Assembly: GCA_003001795.1 (NCBI GenBank)
Contig: PVNI01000001.1
Coordinates: 620,001-684,000 of the forward strand
Reading direction: 5' to 3'
DNA: 64,000 bases
Origin: Actinomadura viridilutea
GTDB lineage: Bacteria > Actinomycetota > Actinomycetes > Streptosporangiales > Streptosporangiaceae
The translations under genes were made by a program, and so were the position numbers. Shown in pieces: positions 1 through 8,412 of the stretch (the first letter of the stretch is position 1; each line of letters begins with the position of its first letter). The notes below the pieces were generated by a model. The model saw only the letters and a list, made by a program, of their open reading frames with translations. It had not been told where the DNA came from and did no database searches.

Positions 1-774
1 ATGAAGTCCGGCGTGGCCGTGGCGCTGCGCCTGGCCGCCACCGTGCCGGAGCCGAGCCGCGACGTCACCTACGTGTTCTACGAGTGCGAGGAGGTCGAGG
101 CCGAGCGCAACGGCCTCAAACGGCTGGCGGCGGCGCGTCCGGAGCTGCTGGAGGGCGACTTCGCGGTGCTGATGGAGCCCACCGCCGCCCAGATCGAGGG
201 CGGGTGCCAGGGCACCGTGCGCGTCGACGTCACCGCGACGGGCGCGCGGGCGCACAGCGCCCGCGCCTGGATGGGCTCCAACGCCATCCACGCGGCCGGA
301 ACGATCCTGGACGTGCTGCGCTCCTACGAGCCGGCGCGTCCCGTCGTGGACGGCCTGGAGTACCACGAAGGCCTGAACGCGGTGTTCATCAGGGGCGGCG
401 TCGCCGGCAACGTGATCCCCGACGAGTGCGTCGTCACCGTCAACTACCGGTTCGCCCCCGACAAGTCGCTCGACAAGGCCGTGGCGTACCTGCGGGACCT
501 GTTCGCGGGCTTCGACGTGACGGTCGTCGACGGGGCGCCCGCGGCCCGGCCCGGCCTGACCCACCCGGCGGCGGCCGCCTTCGTCGCCGCCACCGGCGCC
601 CCGGTGCGGGCCAAGCTCGGCTGGACCGACGTGGCCCAGTTCGCCGAGCTCGGCGTCCCGGCCGTCAACTACGGCCCCGGCGAGCCGACGCTGGCCCACA
701 CCAAGGACGAGTACGTCGAGATCCCGCTCATCGCCGAGTGCGAACGGCGCATGCGCGCCTGGCTCACGTCCTGA
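1..774 (+). CDS. dapE: Succinyl-diaminopimelate desuccinylase, C-terminal part (cut by window start)
   Basis: M20 metallopeptidase-family enzyme that removes succinate from N-succinyl-LL-diaminopimelate in lysine and peptidoglycan precursor synthesis. The first codon in the window is an internal Met of the family motif (G-T-D-M-K-S-G), so about 100 N-terminal residues lie outside. Visible: the Glu pair expected at the metal and catalytic site (E-C-E-E-V-E near residues 28-33), the dimerisation-domain ARAHSAR motif near 81-87, and the C-terminal AHTKDEYVEIP motif that supplies a metal-binding His. The stop is at 772-774. Mycobacterial dapE (Rv1202) also precedes LOG-family genes, which supports the call. 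Confidence 0.9.
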   Translation: MKSGVAVALRLAATVPEPSRDVTYVFYECEEVEAERNGLKRLAAARPELLEGDFAVLMEPTAAQIEGGCQGTVRVDVTATGARAHSARAWMGSNAIHAAGTILDVLRSYEPARPVVDGLEYHEGLNAVFIRGGVAGNVIPDECVVTVNYRFAPDKSLDKAVAYLRDLFAGFDVTVVDGAPAARPGLTHPAAAAFVAATGAPVRAKLGWTDVAQFAELGVPAVNYGPGEPTLAHTKDEYVEIPLIAECERRMRAWLTS

Positions 775-890
775 TCGGCTGCGGGACGGCTCCGCGACGC
801 GCCGACCGCCCGGGGTAGCAACCTTCCGGCCCGTCCGGCAGGTGGTAATTCCCTGGCTCGGACCGCGTGGTGGATGCCAAGGTGAGGGGC

Positions 891-1700
891 ATGACTTCGG
901 AAGTGAGTCCCCGGAAGCGACGTCAGGGACCCGCGATGCTGCGGGGCCGGGCCGTGCCGCAGACGACCACCGACCAGCGGCTGCTCGACAGCCGCGGGCC
1001 GGCCGACTGGGTCCACGCCGACCCGTGGCGGGTGCTGCGGATCCAGGCGGAGTTCGTGGAGGGCTTCGGACTGCTGGCCGAGCTGCCGCAGGCGGTGAGC
1101 GTGTTCGGCAGCGCCCGGACCAAGCCCGGCTCGGAGGAGTACGAGCTGGCCGTCGAGATCGGCGCCCGGCTGCACGACGCCGGCTACGCCGTGATCACCG
1201 GCGGCGGGCCGGGGATCATGGAGGCGGCCAACAAGGGCTGCGACGAGGCCGGCGGCCTGTCGGTGGGCCTGGGCATCGAGCTGCCGTTCGAGCAGAAGCT
1301 CAACGACCACCTCGACATCGGCGTGCAGTTCCGGTACTTCTTCGTCCGCAAGACGATGTTCGTCAAGTACTCGCAGGCCTTCGTGGTGCTGCCCGGCGGG
1401 TTCGGCACGCTGGACGAGCTGTTCGAGGCGATCACCCTGGTGCAGACCCGCAAGATCACGCAGTTCCCGATCGTGCTGGTCGGCACCGAGTTCTGGGGCG
1501 GCCTGCTGGAGTGGATCAAGGCCACCATGCTGCCGTCCGGCAAGATCTCCCCCGAGGACCTGGACCTGGTGCGCCTCACCGACGACCCCGAGGAGGTCGT
1601 GCGCGTCATCGTCGAGGCGCACCGGGAGCAGGAGCGGACGCTGCAGGAGGAGGCGGCGGCGCGCGCGGCCGCGGCCGAAGCCGGGACGGACGGCACCTGA
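891..1700 (+). CDS. LOG-family (TIGR00730) Rossmann-fold protein, first copy
   Basis: Member of the lysine-decarboxylase-like/LOG family; characterised relatives hydrolyse cytokinin riboside 5'-monophosphates or other nucleoside monophosphates. The nucleotide-binding GGGPGIMEA lies near residue 104 and the family signature PGGFGTLDE near 167. I chose ATG 891 because AAGGTGAGG sits just before it; an in-frame GTG at 867 would add eight residues. The last codon is followed by TGATG, so the stop overlaps the start of the next LOG gene by one base, implying translational coupling of two paralogues. The Ala/Glu-rich C-terminal tail looks disordered. The exact substrate cannot be read from sequence. 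Confidence 0.85.
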   Translation: MTSEVSPRKRRQGPAMLRGRAVPQTTTDQRLLDSRGPADWVHADPWRVLRIQAEFVEGFGLLAELPQAVSVFGSARTKPGSEEYELAVEIGARLHDAGYAVITGGGPGIMEAANKGCDEAGGLSVGLGIELPFEQKLNDHLDIGVQFRYFFVRKTMFVKYSQAFVVLPGGFGTLDELFEAITLVQTRKITQFPIVLVGTEFWGGLLEWIKATMLPSGKISPEDLDLVRLTDDPEEVVRVIVEAHREQERTLQEEAAARAAAAEAGTDGT

Positions 1701-2314
1701 TGGCCGAGTCCGACATGCGGGGCTCCGGCCTCGCGGTGTGCGTGTTCTGCGCGTCCAGCAACCGGATCGACCGGAAGTTCATCGACCTGGCCGCCGAGGT
1801 CGGCGCCGAACTGGCCCGCCGCGGCCACACCCTGGTCAGCGGCGGCGGGCAGGTGTCGTGCATGGGCGCGGTGGCCCGCGCCGCGCGGGCGGGCGGCGCC
1901 CGCACCGTCGGGGTGATCCCCGAGGGCCTGGCCGCCCTGGAGATCGCCGACCACGACAGCGACGAGCTGATCGTCACGCCGGACATGCGCACCCGCAAGG
2001 GCGAGATGGACCGCCGCAGCGACGCCTTCCTGGTGCTGCCCGGCGGCATCGGCACCTTGGAGGAGCTGTTCGAGATCTGGACGTCCCGGGTGCTCGGCAT
2101 GCACAGCAAGCCGCTGGTGCTGCTCGACCCGTACGGGGTGTACGAGCCGCTGCGCCACCTGATGAGCCGCCTCGCCGACCAGGGGTTCGCCCGCCCCAAG
2201 ATCTTCGACGCGATCGGCTGGACGGGGTCGGTCACCGAGGCGTTCGACCTGCTGGAGCGGTCGCAGCCGCTGATCCAGGCGACCGCCGAGGACTACGCCG
2301 AAGCCGAGCCGTGA
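1700..2314 (+). CDS. LOG-family (TIGR00730) protein, second copy
   Basis: A 204-residue protein starting in the TGATG overlap with the preceding paralogue. It shows the shorter canonical LOG architecture: VFCASSN at the N-terminus, SGGGQVSCMG near 47-56, an R-x-x-K-(G)-E-M motif (RTRKGEMDRRS) and PGGIGTLEE near 114. These residues define phosphoribohydrolase-active LOG proteins, which release a free base from nucleoside 5'-monophosphates. Compared with the first copy it lacks the N-terminal extension. Tandem LOG pairs near dapE are known in actinobacteria (Rv1205 region). Function is inferred from family only. Confidence 0.85.
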   Translation: MAESDMRGSGLAVCVFCASSNRIDRKFIDLAAEVGAELARRGHTLVSGGGQVSCMGAVARAARAGGARTVGVIPEGLAALEIADHDSDELIVTPDMRTRKGEMDRRSDAFLVLPGGIGTLEELFEIWTSRVLGMHSKPLVLLDPYGVYEPLRHLMSRLADQGFARPKIFDAIGWTGSVTEAFDLLERSQPLIQATAEDYAEAEP

Positions 2315-2380
2315 CCCGGCGCCGGGCGGCGGCCGGCCCGGCGCGCCGGGGACGCCGCCGCCCCGGACCGTGATCCCTGC

Positions 2381-2414
2381 CCGCCCGGCGGGGCCGCCGC
2401 GGCCCGCCGGGCGG
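2381..2414. terminator. Strong 12-bp stem hairpin after the LOG genes
   Basis: Perfect inverted repeat with arms at 2381-2392 and 2403-2414 and a 10-nt loop, 66 bases after the LOG stop. There is no T-run, so this is either a GC-type terminator or a structural element. Confidence 0.45.
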
Positions 2415-2520
2415 ACTGCGTCCCGCATGTTTTCCCGCCCTGCCGGGATCGGTTCACCGCGGGTTCACCGGGGGCCGCGAAGCTCCCCGGTGGCCTGAGC
2501 ACGACACCTAAGGAGAACCG

Positions 2521-3834
2521 ATGTCCGTGTCTCGTCGCGGGGTGATGAAGGGCGGCGCCGTCGGCGCGCTGTCGATCGCCTTGGCAGGAAGCCTCGACAG
2601 TATCTTCCAGACGTCCGCGGGAGCCGACGTCGGCGAGGCGTACGGCTACGGCCCGCTGGTGCCCGACCCCAAGGGCGTGCTCGACCTGCCCAAGGGCTTT
2701 TCGTACACGGCGTTCTCCGCCCAGGGCGACACGATCGAGAGCGGCGGGCTGGTGCCCGGCAAGCACGACGGCACCGCGACGTTCAAGGGCCCCCGCCCCG
2801 GGGTCACCCGCCTCGTGCGCAACCACGAGCAGACCGACAGCGGCGTCAAGCCCACCGCGCCCGCCCGGCTGGTGTACGACCCCGCCGCGTACGGCGGCAC
2901 CACCACCCTGGACGTGGACCGCAACGGCAGGCTGATCTCGCAGTACGTCAGCCTCGCCGGGACGGCCACCAACTGCGCCGGCGGCCGCACCCCCTGGGGC
3001 ACCTGGCTGACCTGCGAGGAGACCGAGGGGTTCGGCGGGCAGACCAAGAGCCACGGCTGGGTGTTCGAGGTCGACCCGTCCGGCCGCCTCACCCGGCCCG
3101 AGCCGATCAAGGGGATGGGCCGGTTCGCGCACGAGGCCGTCGCGATCGACCCGCGCACCCACGTCGCCTACCTCACCGAGGACGCCGCGAACCCGTTCGG
3201 GCTGTTCTACCGGTTCACCCCGCGGGTGCACCGGGGCGGCTACGGCAGCTACATGGCGGGCGGGCGGCTGGAGGCCATGTACGTCCCCGGACTGCCGGAC
3301 CTGTCCGTCGTGCAGGAGCCGGGCGCCGTGTTCCGCGTCAAGTGGCTCAAGGTGCCCGACCCGTCGGCCGCCGCCACCTCCACCCGCAAGCAGTTCGACA
3401 AGATCACGCGGAGTCAGAAGCTGGAGGGCGCCTGGTGGGGCCACGGCAAGGCGTACTTCGTCGCCAGCTACTCCCGCACCGGTGACGGCGCCGCCGCCGA
3501 CCACGCCGGGCAGGTCTGGACGTACGACCCGCACCGCCAGACGATCGAGCTGGAGCTGGTGTTCAAGCCGGGCGGCCGGTTCGACGGCCCGGACAACATC
3601 ACCGTCTCCCCGTACGGCGGCGGCGTGATCCTCGCCGAGGACGGCGACGGCGAGCAGTACCTCGTCGGCACCACCCGCAAGGGCAGGCCGTTCGCCTTCG
3701 CCCGCAACGCCTTCAACGGCAGCGAGATGACGGGCGTGACGTTCTCGCCCGACGGGCGGACGCTGTTCGCCAACCGCCAGGACCCGGGCGTCACCTTCGC
3801 CATCACCGGCCCCTGGCACCGCCTGCGCGCGTGA
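2521..3834 (+). CDS. PhoX-family (DUF839) secreted protein with Tat signal
   Basis: A 437-residue protein preceded by AAGGAGA seven bases before the ATG. The N-terminus SRRGVMKGG followed by a hydrophobic stretch is a twin-arginine signal, so it should be exported folded. The body matches the PhoX/DUF839 family: repeated beta-propeller-like blocks, including VRNHEQ, TWLTCEET, GRFAHEAVAIDP, YLTEDA and PDNITVSPYGGGVILAEDG. PhoX relatives are Ca2+/Fe3+-dependent alkaline phosphatases; shorter actinobacterial members are often annotated only as DUF839. Activity is therefore likely but not proven. It stands alone, with a convergent gene downstream. Confidence 0.85.
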   Translation: MSVSRRGVMKGGAVGALSIALAGSLDSIFQTSAGADVGEAYGYGPLVPDPKGVLDLPKGFSYTAFSAQGDTIESGGLVPGKHDGTATFKGPRPGVTRLVRNHEQTDSGVKPTAPARLVYDPAAYGGTTTLDVDRNGRLISQYVSLAGTATNCAGGRTPWGTWLTCEETEGFGGQTKSHGWVFEVDPSGRLTRPEPIKGMGRFAHEAVAIDPRTHVAYLTEDAANPFGLFYRFTPRVHRGGYGSYMAGGRLEAMYVPGLPDLSVVQEPGAVFRVKWLKVPDPSAAATSTRKQFDKITRSQKLEGAWWGHGKAYFVASYSRTGDGAAADHAGQVWTYDPHRQTIELELVFKPGGRFDGPDNITVSPYGGGVILAEDGDGEQYLVGTTRKGRPFAFARNAFNGSEMTGVTFSPDGRTLFANRQDPGVTFAITGPWHRLRA

Positions 3835-3873
3835 CGGCCGCCGCTCGCGCGTCCGCCGACTTCGAAGAACGGG

Positions 3874-3903
3874 CCCGCCGCCGACTGCGCTGCCGGCGGC
3901 GGG
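3874..3903. terminator. Hairpin between convergent genes
   Basis: Perfect 10-bp inverted repeat (arms 3874-3883 and 3894-3903) with a 10-nt loop, between the PhoX-like stop and the stop of the opposing small gene. It probably ends transcription from both sides. Confidence 0.5.
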
Positions 3904-3914
3904 TTCACGCGCGC

Positions 3915-4232
3915 TCAGGCGAGACCGCGGCGCGCGAGTGCGGGGGGACGCGTCCCCCGGATCGAGTCGACCATGTCGACCACCTGCTGCACCGCCGCCA
4001 CTTGCGCCTCCGGCACCCGCAGCGTCCGCACCCCCAGCCATACGTAGACGGCGGCCGCCGCCAGCAGCCCCGCGTCCGGGCCGGGGTCCTCGGATTCGAG
4101 CGTCACCAGCACCGGCCGACCGGTCGCCACCAGCTCCGCCACCCGGTCGGCGGACGGCGCGACGCCCGCGTCGGCGACGCCCTCGGGCACCTCGGCGTCC
4201 GCCGGGACGACGCGCTGCGCATGCACCTCCAT
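3915..4232 (-). CDS. Short protein resembling only the C-terminal segment of FolP2-type dihydropteroate synthase
   Basis: About 105 residues starting at ATG 4232; a longer frame to 4349 exists but lacks support. The last 45 residues (WLGVRTLRVPEAQ...VVDMVDSIRGTRPPALARRGLA) closely follow what I recall of the C-terminal end of actinobacterial FolP2 proteins. The preceding RPVLVTLESED resembles the adjacent barrel strand. The R-x-H of pterin synthases reads R-V-P here, so the His is missing and the rest of the TIM barrel is absent. In mycobacteria folP2 (Rv1207) lies at the equivalent place. It could be a domesticated fragment with a new role, or a decayed gene. No enzyme activity is expected. 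Confidence 0.55.
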   Translation of the reverse strand: MEVHAQRVVPADAEVPEGVADAGVAPSADRVAELVATGRPVLVTLESEDPGPDAGLLAAAAVYVWLGVRTLRVPEAQVAAVQQVVDMVDSIRGTRPPALARRGLA

Positions 4233-4287
4233 GCCCAGATCGTGGCACGATCGGTCAGGGGAGGCGTAGACAGATCGGAGCGAGATC

Positions 4288-4737
4288 GTGGTTGTGGTGC
4301 TCGTCCTGGCCGGCCTGGCCGTCCTGGGCGCCGTCGTGGTCGTGGCCATGGGCCGCGGCGGCGAGCTGGCCCCGGCCCGTCCCGACCACCCGCCGTTCCG
4401 GCTGCCGCCGGGGCTCGCCGCGCCGGATCCGGCGCTGCTGCGGCTGCCGCGCGGCCTGTGGGGCTACCAGGTGGAGGTCGCGGACGAGACGCTGCACCGG
4501 CTGGCGTACGCGCTGTCGGAGCGCAACGTCCGCGTGGCCGAGCTGGAGCGGCAGGTGGACGCGCTGCGGCGCCGCCTCGGCGAGACGGGCGGCGCGCCCG
4601 CCGACCGCCCGTACCCGTCCTACGACCCCGAGATCGAACCGAAGCTGTACGGGCCGGCCGAGCCGCGGCGCTGGGACGACCCCGGCGACGGCACCATCGA
4701 CCTGAACGGGCGCCGCGACGACGAGGGCCCCCGGTGA
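4288..4737 (+). CDS. DivIVA-domain-like membrane-anchored coiled-coil protein
   Basis: 149 residues from GTG 4288 with GGAGCGAG just upstream. One N-terminal transmembrane helix (about residues 2-22) is followed by a short motif (LPRGLWGYQVEVADETLHRLAYAL) resembling the F/L-R-G-Y-(D/N)-x-x-x-V-D core of DivIVA, then a predicted coiled coil (ERNVRVAELERQVDALRRRL) and an acidic tail. Such proteins mark the position between folP2 and tag in actinobacteria (Rv1209-like) and may act in envelope or polar organisation. It diverges from the FolP2-tail ORF and overlaps the next gene by GTGA. Confidence 0.65.
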   Translation: MVVVLVLAGLAVLGAVVVVAMGRGGELAPARPDHPPFRLPPGLAAPDPALLRLPRGLWGYQVEVADETLHRLAYALSERNVRVAELERQVDALRRRLGETGGAPADRPYPSYDPEIEPKLYGPAEPRRWDDPGDGTIDLNGRRDDEGPR

Positions 4738-5180
4738 GCCGCGTCGCCGTGCACGCCGAGGCCGCCGCGCCGGCGGCGGCCGAGGACGTGTTCGCCGTGC
4801 TCACCGACTGGCCCCGGCACGCCGAGTGGATGCCGTTCACGCGCGCCCGCGGCGGCCGCGGCGAGGGCGCCGCGCTGGTGGCGCGCACCGGCGTCGGCCC
4901 GGTCGGCGTCACCGACACCATGGTGATCACCGAGTGGCGGCCGGGACGCCGCGTCGCCGTCCGCCACACCGGGCGGATCGTCCGGGGGGAGGCGTTCTTC
5001 GCGGTGGCGCCGCTCCCGGGCGGCGGCAGCCGCATCACCTGGGCCGAGCGTCTGGACCTGCCCCTCGGCCCGCTGGGCCGCGCCGCCTGGCTGGTCGCGG
5101 GCCCCGTGGTCCGCGCGTTCATGGGCGTCGCCCTCCGCCGCCTGGCGCGACTGGCCCGGCACCGCACCGAGGCGGCCTGA
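4734..5180 (+). CDS. SRPBCC-family (START-like) protein
   Basis: 148 residues starting at a GTG that overlaps the DivIVA-like stop (GTGA). The pattern VHAEAAAPAAAEDVFAVLTDWPRHAEWMPFTRARG followed by alternating strands and a long C-terminal amphipathic helix is typical of the SRPBCC/polyketide-cyclase-2 fold that binds hydrophobic ligands. No catalytic residues are recognisable. The overlap suggests co-expression with the upstream gene. Confidence 0.75.
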   Translation: MSRVAVHAEAAAPAAAEDVFAVLTDWPRHAEWMPFTRARGGRGEGAALVARTGVGPVGVTDTMVITEWRPGRRVAVRHTGRIVRGEAFFAVAPLPGGGSRITWAERLDLPLGPLGRAAWLVAGPVVRAFMGVALRRLARLARHRTEAA

Positions 5181-5206
5181 GCGGCCGAAATGTCGGCGGC
5201 GTGCGG

Positions 5207-5212
5207 TAGAAC
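5207..5212 (+). promoter_or_regulatory. Leaderless-type -10 element of tag
   Basis: TAGAAC lies six bases before GTG 5219 and no Shine-Dalgarno sequence is present, consistent with transcription starting at the start codon. Confidence 0.45.
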
Positions 5213-5218
5213 GAAGCG

Positions 5219-5794
5219 GTGAGCACGGCGATTCTCGGCGAGGACGGTCTGGCGCGCTGCCCGTGGGGCGTGTCGGCGCCCGACTACGTCGCCTACCACG
5301 ATGAGGAATGGGGCCGCCCGGTCCGCGACGACCGGGGGCTGTACGAGCGGTTGTGCCTGGAGGCGTTCCAGTCGGGCCTGTCGTGGCTGACGATCCTGCG
5401 CAAGCGCGAGGGCTTCCGGGCCGCGTTCGCCGGGTTCGACCTGGAGAAGGTCGCCGCGTTCGACGCGTCCGACGTCGAGCGCCTGATGGCGGACGCGGCG
5501 ATCGTCCGCAACCGGGCGAAGATCGAGGCCGCGATCGCCAACGCGCGGGCCGCGCTCGACCTGCCCGGCGGCCTGGCGGCGACGGTCTGGCGGTACGCCG
5601 ATCCCGACGCGCCCGCCCCGCGGACCACCGCCGACGTCCCCGCGTCCACCCCCGGGTCGCAGGCCCTGGCCAAGGAGCTGAAGAAGCACGGCTTCCGGTT
5701 CGTCGGCCCGACCACCGTGTACGCGCTCATGCAGGCCTGCGGCCTGGTCGACGACCACCTCGTCGACTGCCACCGCCGCGGCGCCTACCGCTGA
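5219..5794 (+). CDS. tag: DNA-3-methyladenine glycosylase I
   Basis: 191-residue base-excision repair enzyme that removes 3-methyladenine from alkylated DNA. Characteristic Tag features: N-terminal RCPWG and YHDEEWG (zinc Cys and His plus catalytic-pocket Glu/Trp), FQSGLSW in the helix-hairpin-helix region, and the C-terminal DHLVDCHRR that gives the remaining zinc His and Cys. Length matches the family. The GTG start probably belongs to a leaderless transcript. Mycobacterial tagA (Rv1210) sits in the same neighbourhood. Confidence 0.93.
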   Translation: MSTAILGEDGLARCPWGVSAPDYVAYHDEEWGRPVRDDRGLYERLCLEAFQSGLSWLTILRKREGFRAAFAGFDLEKVAAFDASDVERLMADAAIVRNRAKIEAAIANARAALDLPGGLAATVWRYADPDAPAPRTTADVPASTPGSQALAKELKKHGFRFVGPTTVYALMQACGLVDDHLVDCHRRGAYR

Positions 5795-5822
5795 CCCTCG
5801 CCCCTCGCGGCGGGCGCCCGGG

Positions 5823-8408
5823 TCACTCGGCCTTGGCGGCCTCCAGGACGGGGACGGCGGCGGCGCGGCGGGCGGGCAAGGCGGAGGTGGCCAGGGTGAC
5901 CGCGGCGGCCCCGGCGGCGACCAGCGGGAACAGCCACCACGGCGGCTGCGGGCGCAGGAAGGAGCTCCCGGTCGTCACGTGCAGCAGGGCGACCGCGCCG
6001 ACCGCGACGCCGACGCCGAGCAGGGTGCCGAGGACGACCACGGTGGCCGCCTCCCAGCGGACGATCGAGCGGATCTGACCCGCCGTCGCGCCGACCGCGC
6101 CGAGCAGCCCGAACTCGCGGGTGCGTTCGAAGACGCTCATCGACACGGTGGTGGCCATCCCGAACAGGGCCAGCAGCAGGGACATGCCGAGGAACCCGTA
6201 CATCAGCGTCAGCCCTCGGGTGGCGGCGCCGGCGGCGTGGTCGACGTAGGCGGCCCGGTCGAGCACCCGGGCGCCCGACACCCCCGCCACGGCCCGCGCC
6301 AGGTCGTCGGCCGAGCCGCCGCGGACGAGCACGGCCTGCGTCGCGGCGTTGGGGTCGATGCGGTCCATCGTCGCGGGCGCCGCCAGGGCCTGGTCGGCGA
6401 ACAGGTGGGACGGGTCGTGGTAGACGACGGCGACCGTCAGCGCGACCCGGCCCGTCGCGCCGCGCACCGTGATCCGCTGGCCGCGGTGCAGCCGCTGGGC
6501 CGCCACGACGGTCGACGACAGGGCGATCTCGCCGGGACGCAGCGCGCGCAGCCGCCCGCCGAGCCGCAGCACGTCGCGCATCCCGGTCTGCTCGACGCCG
6601 CTGACCGTGAAGACGAACGGCTTGGCGTCCTCGTCGGGGGACGGGCGGCGCGCCGGCGCGACGAGCTTGACCTCCGTCTGGGTGAGCGCCACCGCTCGGG
6701 ACACCCCGGGGACGGCCGCGACCCGGTCCGCGGTGTCGCGCGGCAGCGGGGCTCCGGCGCCGTCGGAGGCCACGCCGGTGGCGGCCACGACGTGGTCGGC
6801 CGCCAGCACCCGCCGTCCGGCCTCGTCGAACCGGGCGTGCACCGACAGCGCGATCAGCGCGGTGGCGACGACCAGCGCCACGCCCAGCATCAGCGCCGAC
6901 GCGGCCGACGACACGCGCAGCGGGCTGCGGGTGACGGCGGCGCGGGCCAGCCGTCCGGTCTCGCCGGCGACCAGCATCGCGACGCGGCCGACCAGGCCGC
7001 CCAGCGGGCCGACGAAGAACGGGGCGAGCAGGGCCAGCGCCGCCACGGCCGTCAGCGTGGCGAACAGGATCATCAGCGCGACGGCGACCGTGCGGTCGGG
7101 GCCGGGCGGTTCGTCGGCGCGCACCGCGAGCGACAGGCCGTACCAGCCGCACGCGCCCGCGAACACGACGGCCGCGCCCAGCAGCCGGGGTCGGCGGCGG
7201 CCCCGCGTCTCCGCGGCGGCGGTGCGCAGCGCCTGGATCGGCGAGATGCCGGCGGCGCGGCGCGCGGCCCGCCACGCGGCGAGCTGGGTGACGAGGATTC
7301 CGGCCGCCGCGGGCACCAGCAGGGCTATCCAGCCGAACTGGGCGTCGGCGGCGGAGATGTCGAATCCCTCCTCGGCGAACAGCCGGGTGAGCAGCGCCGA
7401 CACCGGGTATCCGGCGGCCACCCCGCCCGCCGCGGCGACCGCGCCGACCACGAGCGCCTCCAGCCTGATCAGCCGTTTGACCTGCCGGGGGGTGGCGCCG
7501 ATCGCGCTGAGCAGCGCCAGCCGCCGGGCGCGCTGCCGCACGAGCGTGCCGAAGGTGTTGGCGACGACGAACAGCCCCACGAAGATCGCGACGGAGGCGA
7601 GCATGCCGATGGCGCCGCCGATCGACGCGCCGGCGGACCGCACGTCGGCGGTCTGCGCGTTCCGCACGGACGCGGCCGTCCGCACGGTCGCCGCGCCGTC
7701 CAGGGCCCGGGCCAGCTCGCCGCGCAGCCGGTCGGCGGGCACGCCCGGGGCGGTCTTCACCCACACGCTCTGCCACGAGCCGGCGGGCAGCCGGGCGGCG
7801 TCCGCGACCGCGGCGGGCGGCGCCAGCACCAGGTGCCCGGCGGCCACGGCGCCGCGGCCCTGCACGGTGACGATCCCGGTGACCGTCACCCGCTGGACGC
7901 GGTGCGGCAGCAGCAGCGTCATGGCGCCGCCGACGTCCAGCCGCCCGGCGCGGGCGGCGTGCCGTGTGATCGCGACCTCGCCGTCCGCGGCGGGCGCCCG
8001 CCCCGATTCCAGCCGGTAGGGGCTCAGCCGGGCGTCGGACACCCACGGGCGCAGCAGCGTGCGCCCCCCGGCCGGGGCGACGATCGGCTCGCCGTCGGGA
8101 CGGGCGGCCGTCACCGGCACCAGGGCGTCCCCGACGGCGGCGGCCACGCCGGGACGGGACGCGACCCGGTCCAGCCGCACCCGGCCGTCCGGCGGCGCGT
8201 AGGGGTCGTCGGGGTCGACGGTGCCGCCCTGCACGAGGACGTCGGCCCGGAAGTACTCGCTGGCGTCGCTGCCGGACACCGCCTCCTGCGCGCGCAGCGC
8301 GAACTGCAGCGAGCCCGCGATCAGCGCGATGGAGCCGAGCGCGGCCAGCATGGTGGCGACCAGCCGGACCCAGCCCTCGGCGAACGAACGCCGCGCGATC
8401 AGCCACAC
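5823..8408 (-). CDS. FtsX-like ABC transporter permease
   Basis: 861 residues from GTG 8408. Architecture: a short cytoplasmic N-terminus and one TM helix (LVATMLAALGSIALIAGSL), a large extracellular domain, three TM helices around 270-390, a second TM cluster around 415-465, a second extracellular domain and three C-terminal TM helices. This duplicated FtsX/MacB-type layout belongs to exporters of peptides, antibiotics or lipids. It lies four bases downstream of the ATPase gene and forms one transporter with it. A nearby broken LuxR gene may be the remains of its regulator. Confidence 0.9.
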   Translation of the reverse strand: MWLIARRSFAEGWVRLVATMLAALGSIALIAGSLQFALRAQEAVSGSDASEYFRADVLVQGGTVDPDDPYAPPDGRVRLDRVASRPGVAAAVGDALVPVTAARPDGEPIVAPAGGRTLLRPWVSDARLSPYRLESGRAPAADGEVAITRHAARAGRLDVGGAMTLLLPHRVQRVTVTGIVTVQGRGAVAAGHLVLAPPAAVADAARLPAGSWQSVWVKTAPGVPADRLRGELARALDGAATVRTAASVRNAQTADVRSAGASIGGAIGMLASVAIFVGLFVVANTFGTLVRQRARRLALLSAIGATPRQVKRLIRLEALVVGAVAAAGGVAAGYPVSALLTRLFAEEGFDISAADAQFGWIALLVPAAAGILVTQLAAWRAARRAAGISPIQALRTAAAETRGRRRPRLLGAAVVFAGACGWYGLSLAVRADEPPGPDRTVAVALMILFATLTAVAALALLAPFFVGPLGGLVGRVAMLVAGETGRLARAAVTRSPLRVSSAASALMLGVALVVATALIALSVHARFDEAGRRVLAADHVVAATGVASDGAGAPLPRDTADRVAAVPGVSRAVALTQTEVKLVAPARRPSPDEDAKPFVFTVSGVEQTGMRDVLRLGGRLRALRPGEIALSSTVVAAQRLHRGQRITVRGATGRVALTVAVVYHDPSHLFADQALAAPATMDRIDPNAATQAVLVRGGSADDLARAVAGVSGARVLDRAAYVDHAAGAATRGLTLMYGFLGMSLLLALFGMATTVSMSVFERTREFGLLGAVGATAGQIRSIVRWEAATVVVLGTLLGVGVAVGAVALLHVTTGSSFLRPQPPWWLFPLVAAGAAAVTLATSALPARRAAAVPVLEAAKAE

Positions 8409-8412
8409 CGCG

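Noticed and set aside
2293..4248. 651-residue minus-strand open frame
   Set aside because: Lies opposite the PhoX-like gene with Gly/Arg/Ala-rich composition and no family features.
4232..4349. N-terminal extension of the FolP2-tail-like ORF
   Set aside because: The extra 39 residues overlap the start and promoter of the divergent DivIVA-like gene and are Thr/Arg-rich without similarity.
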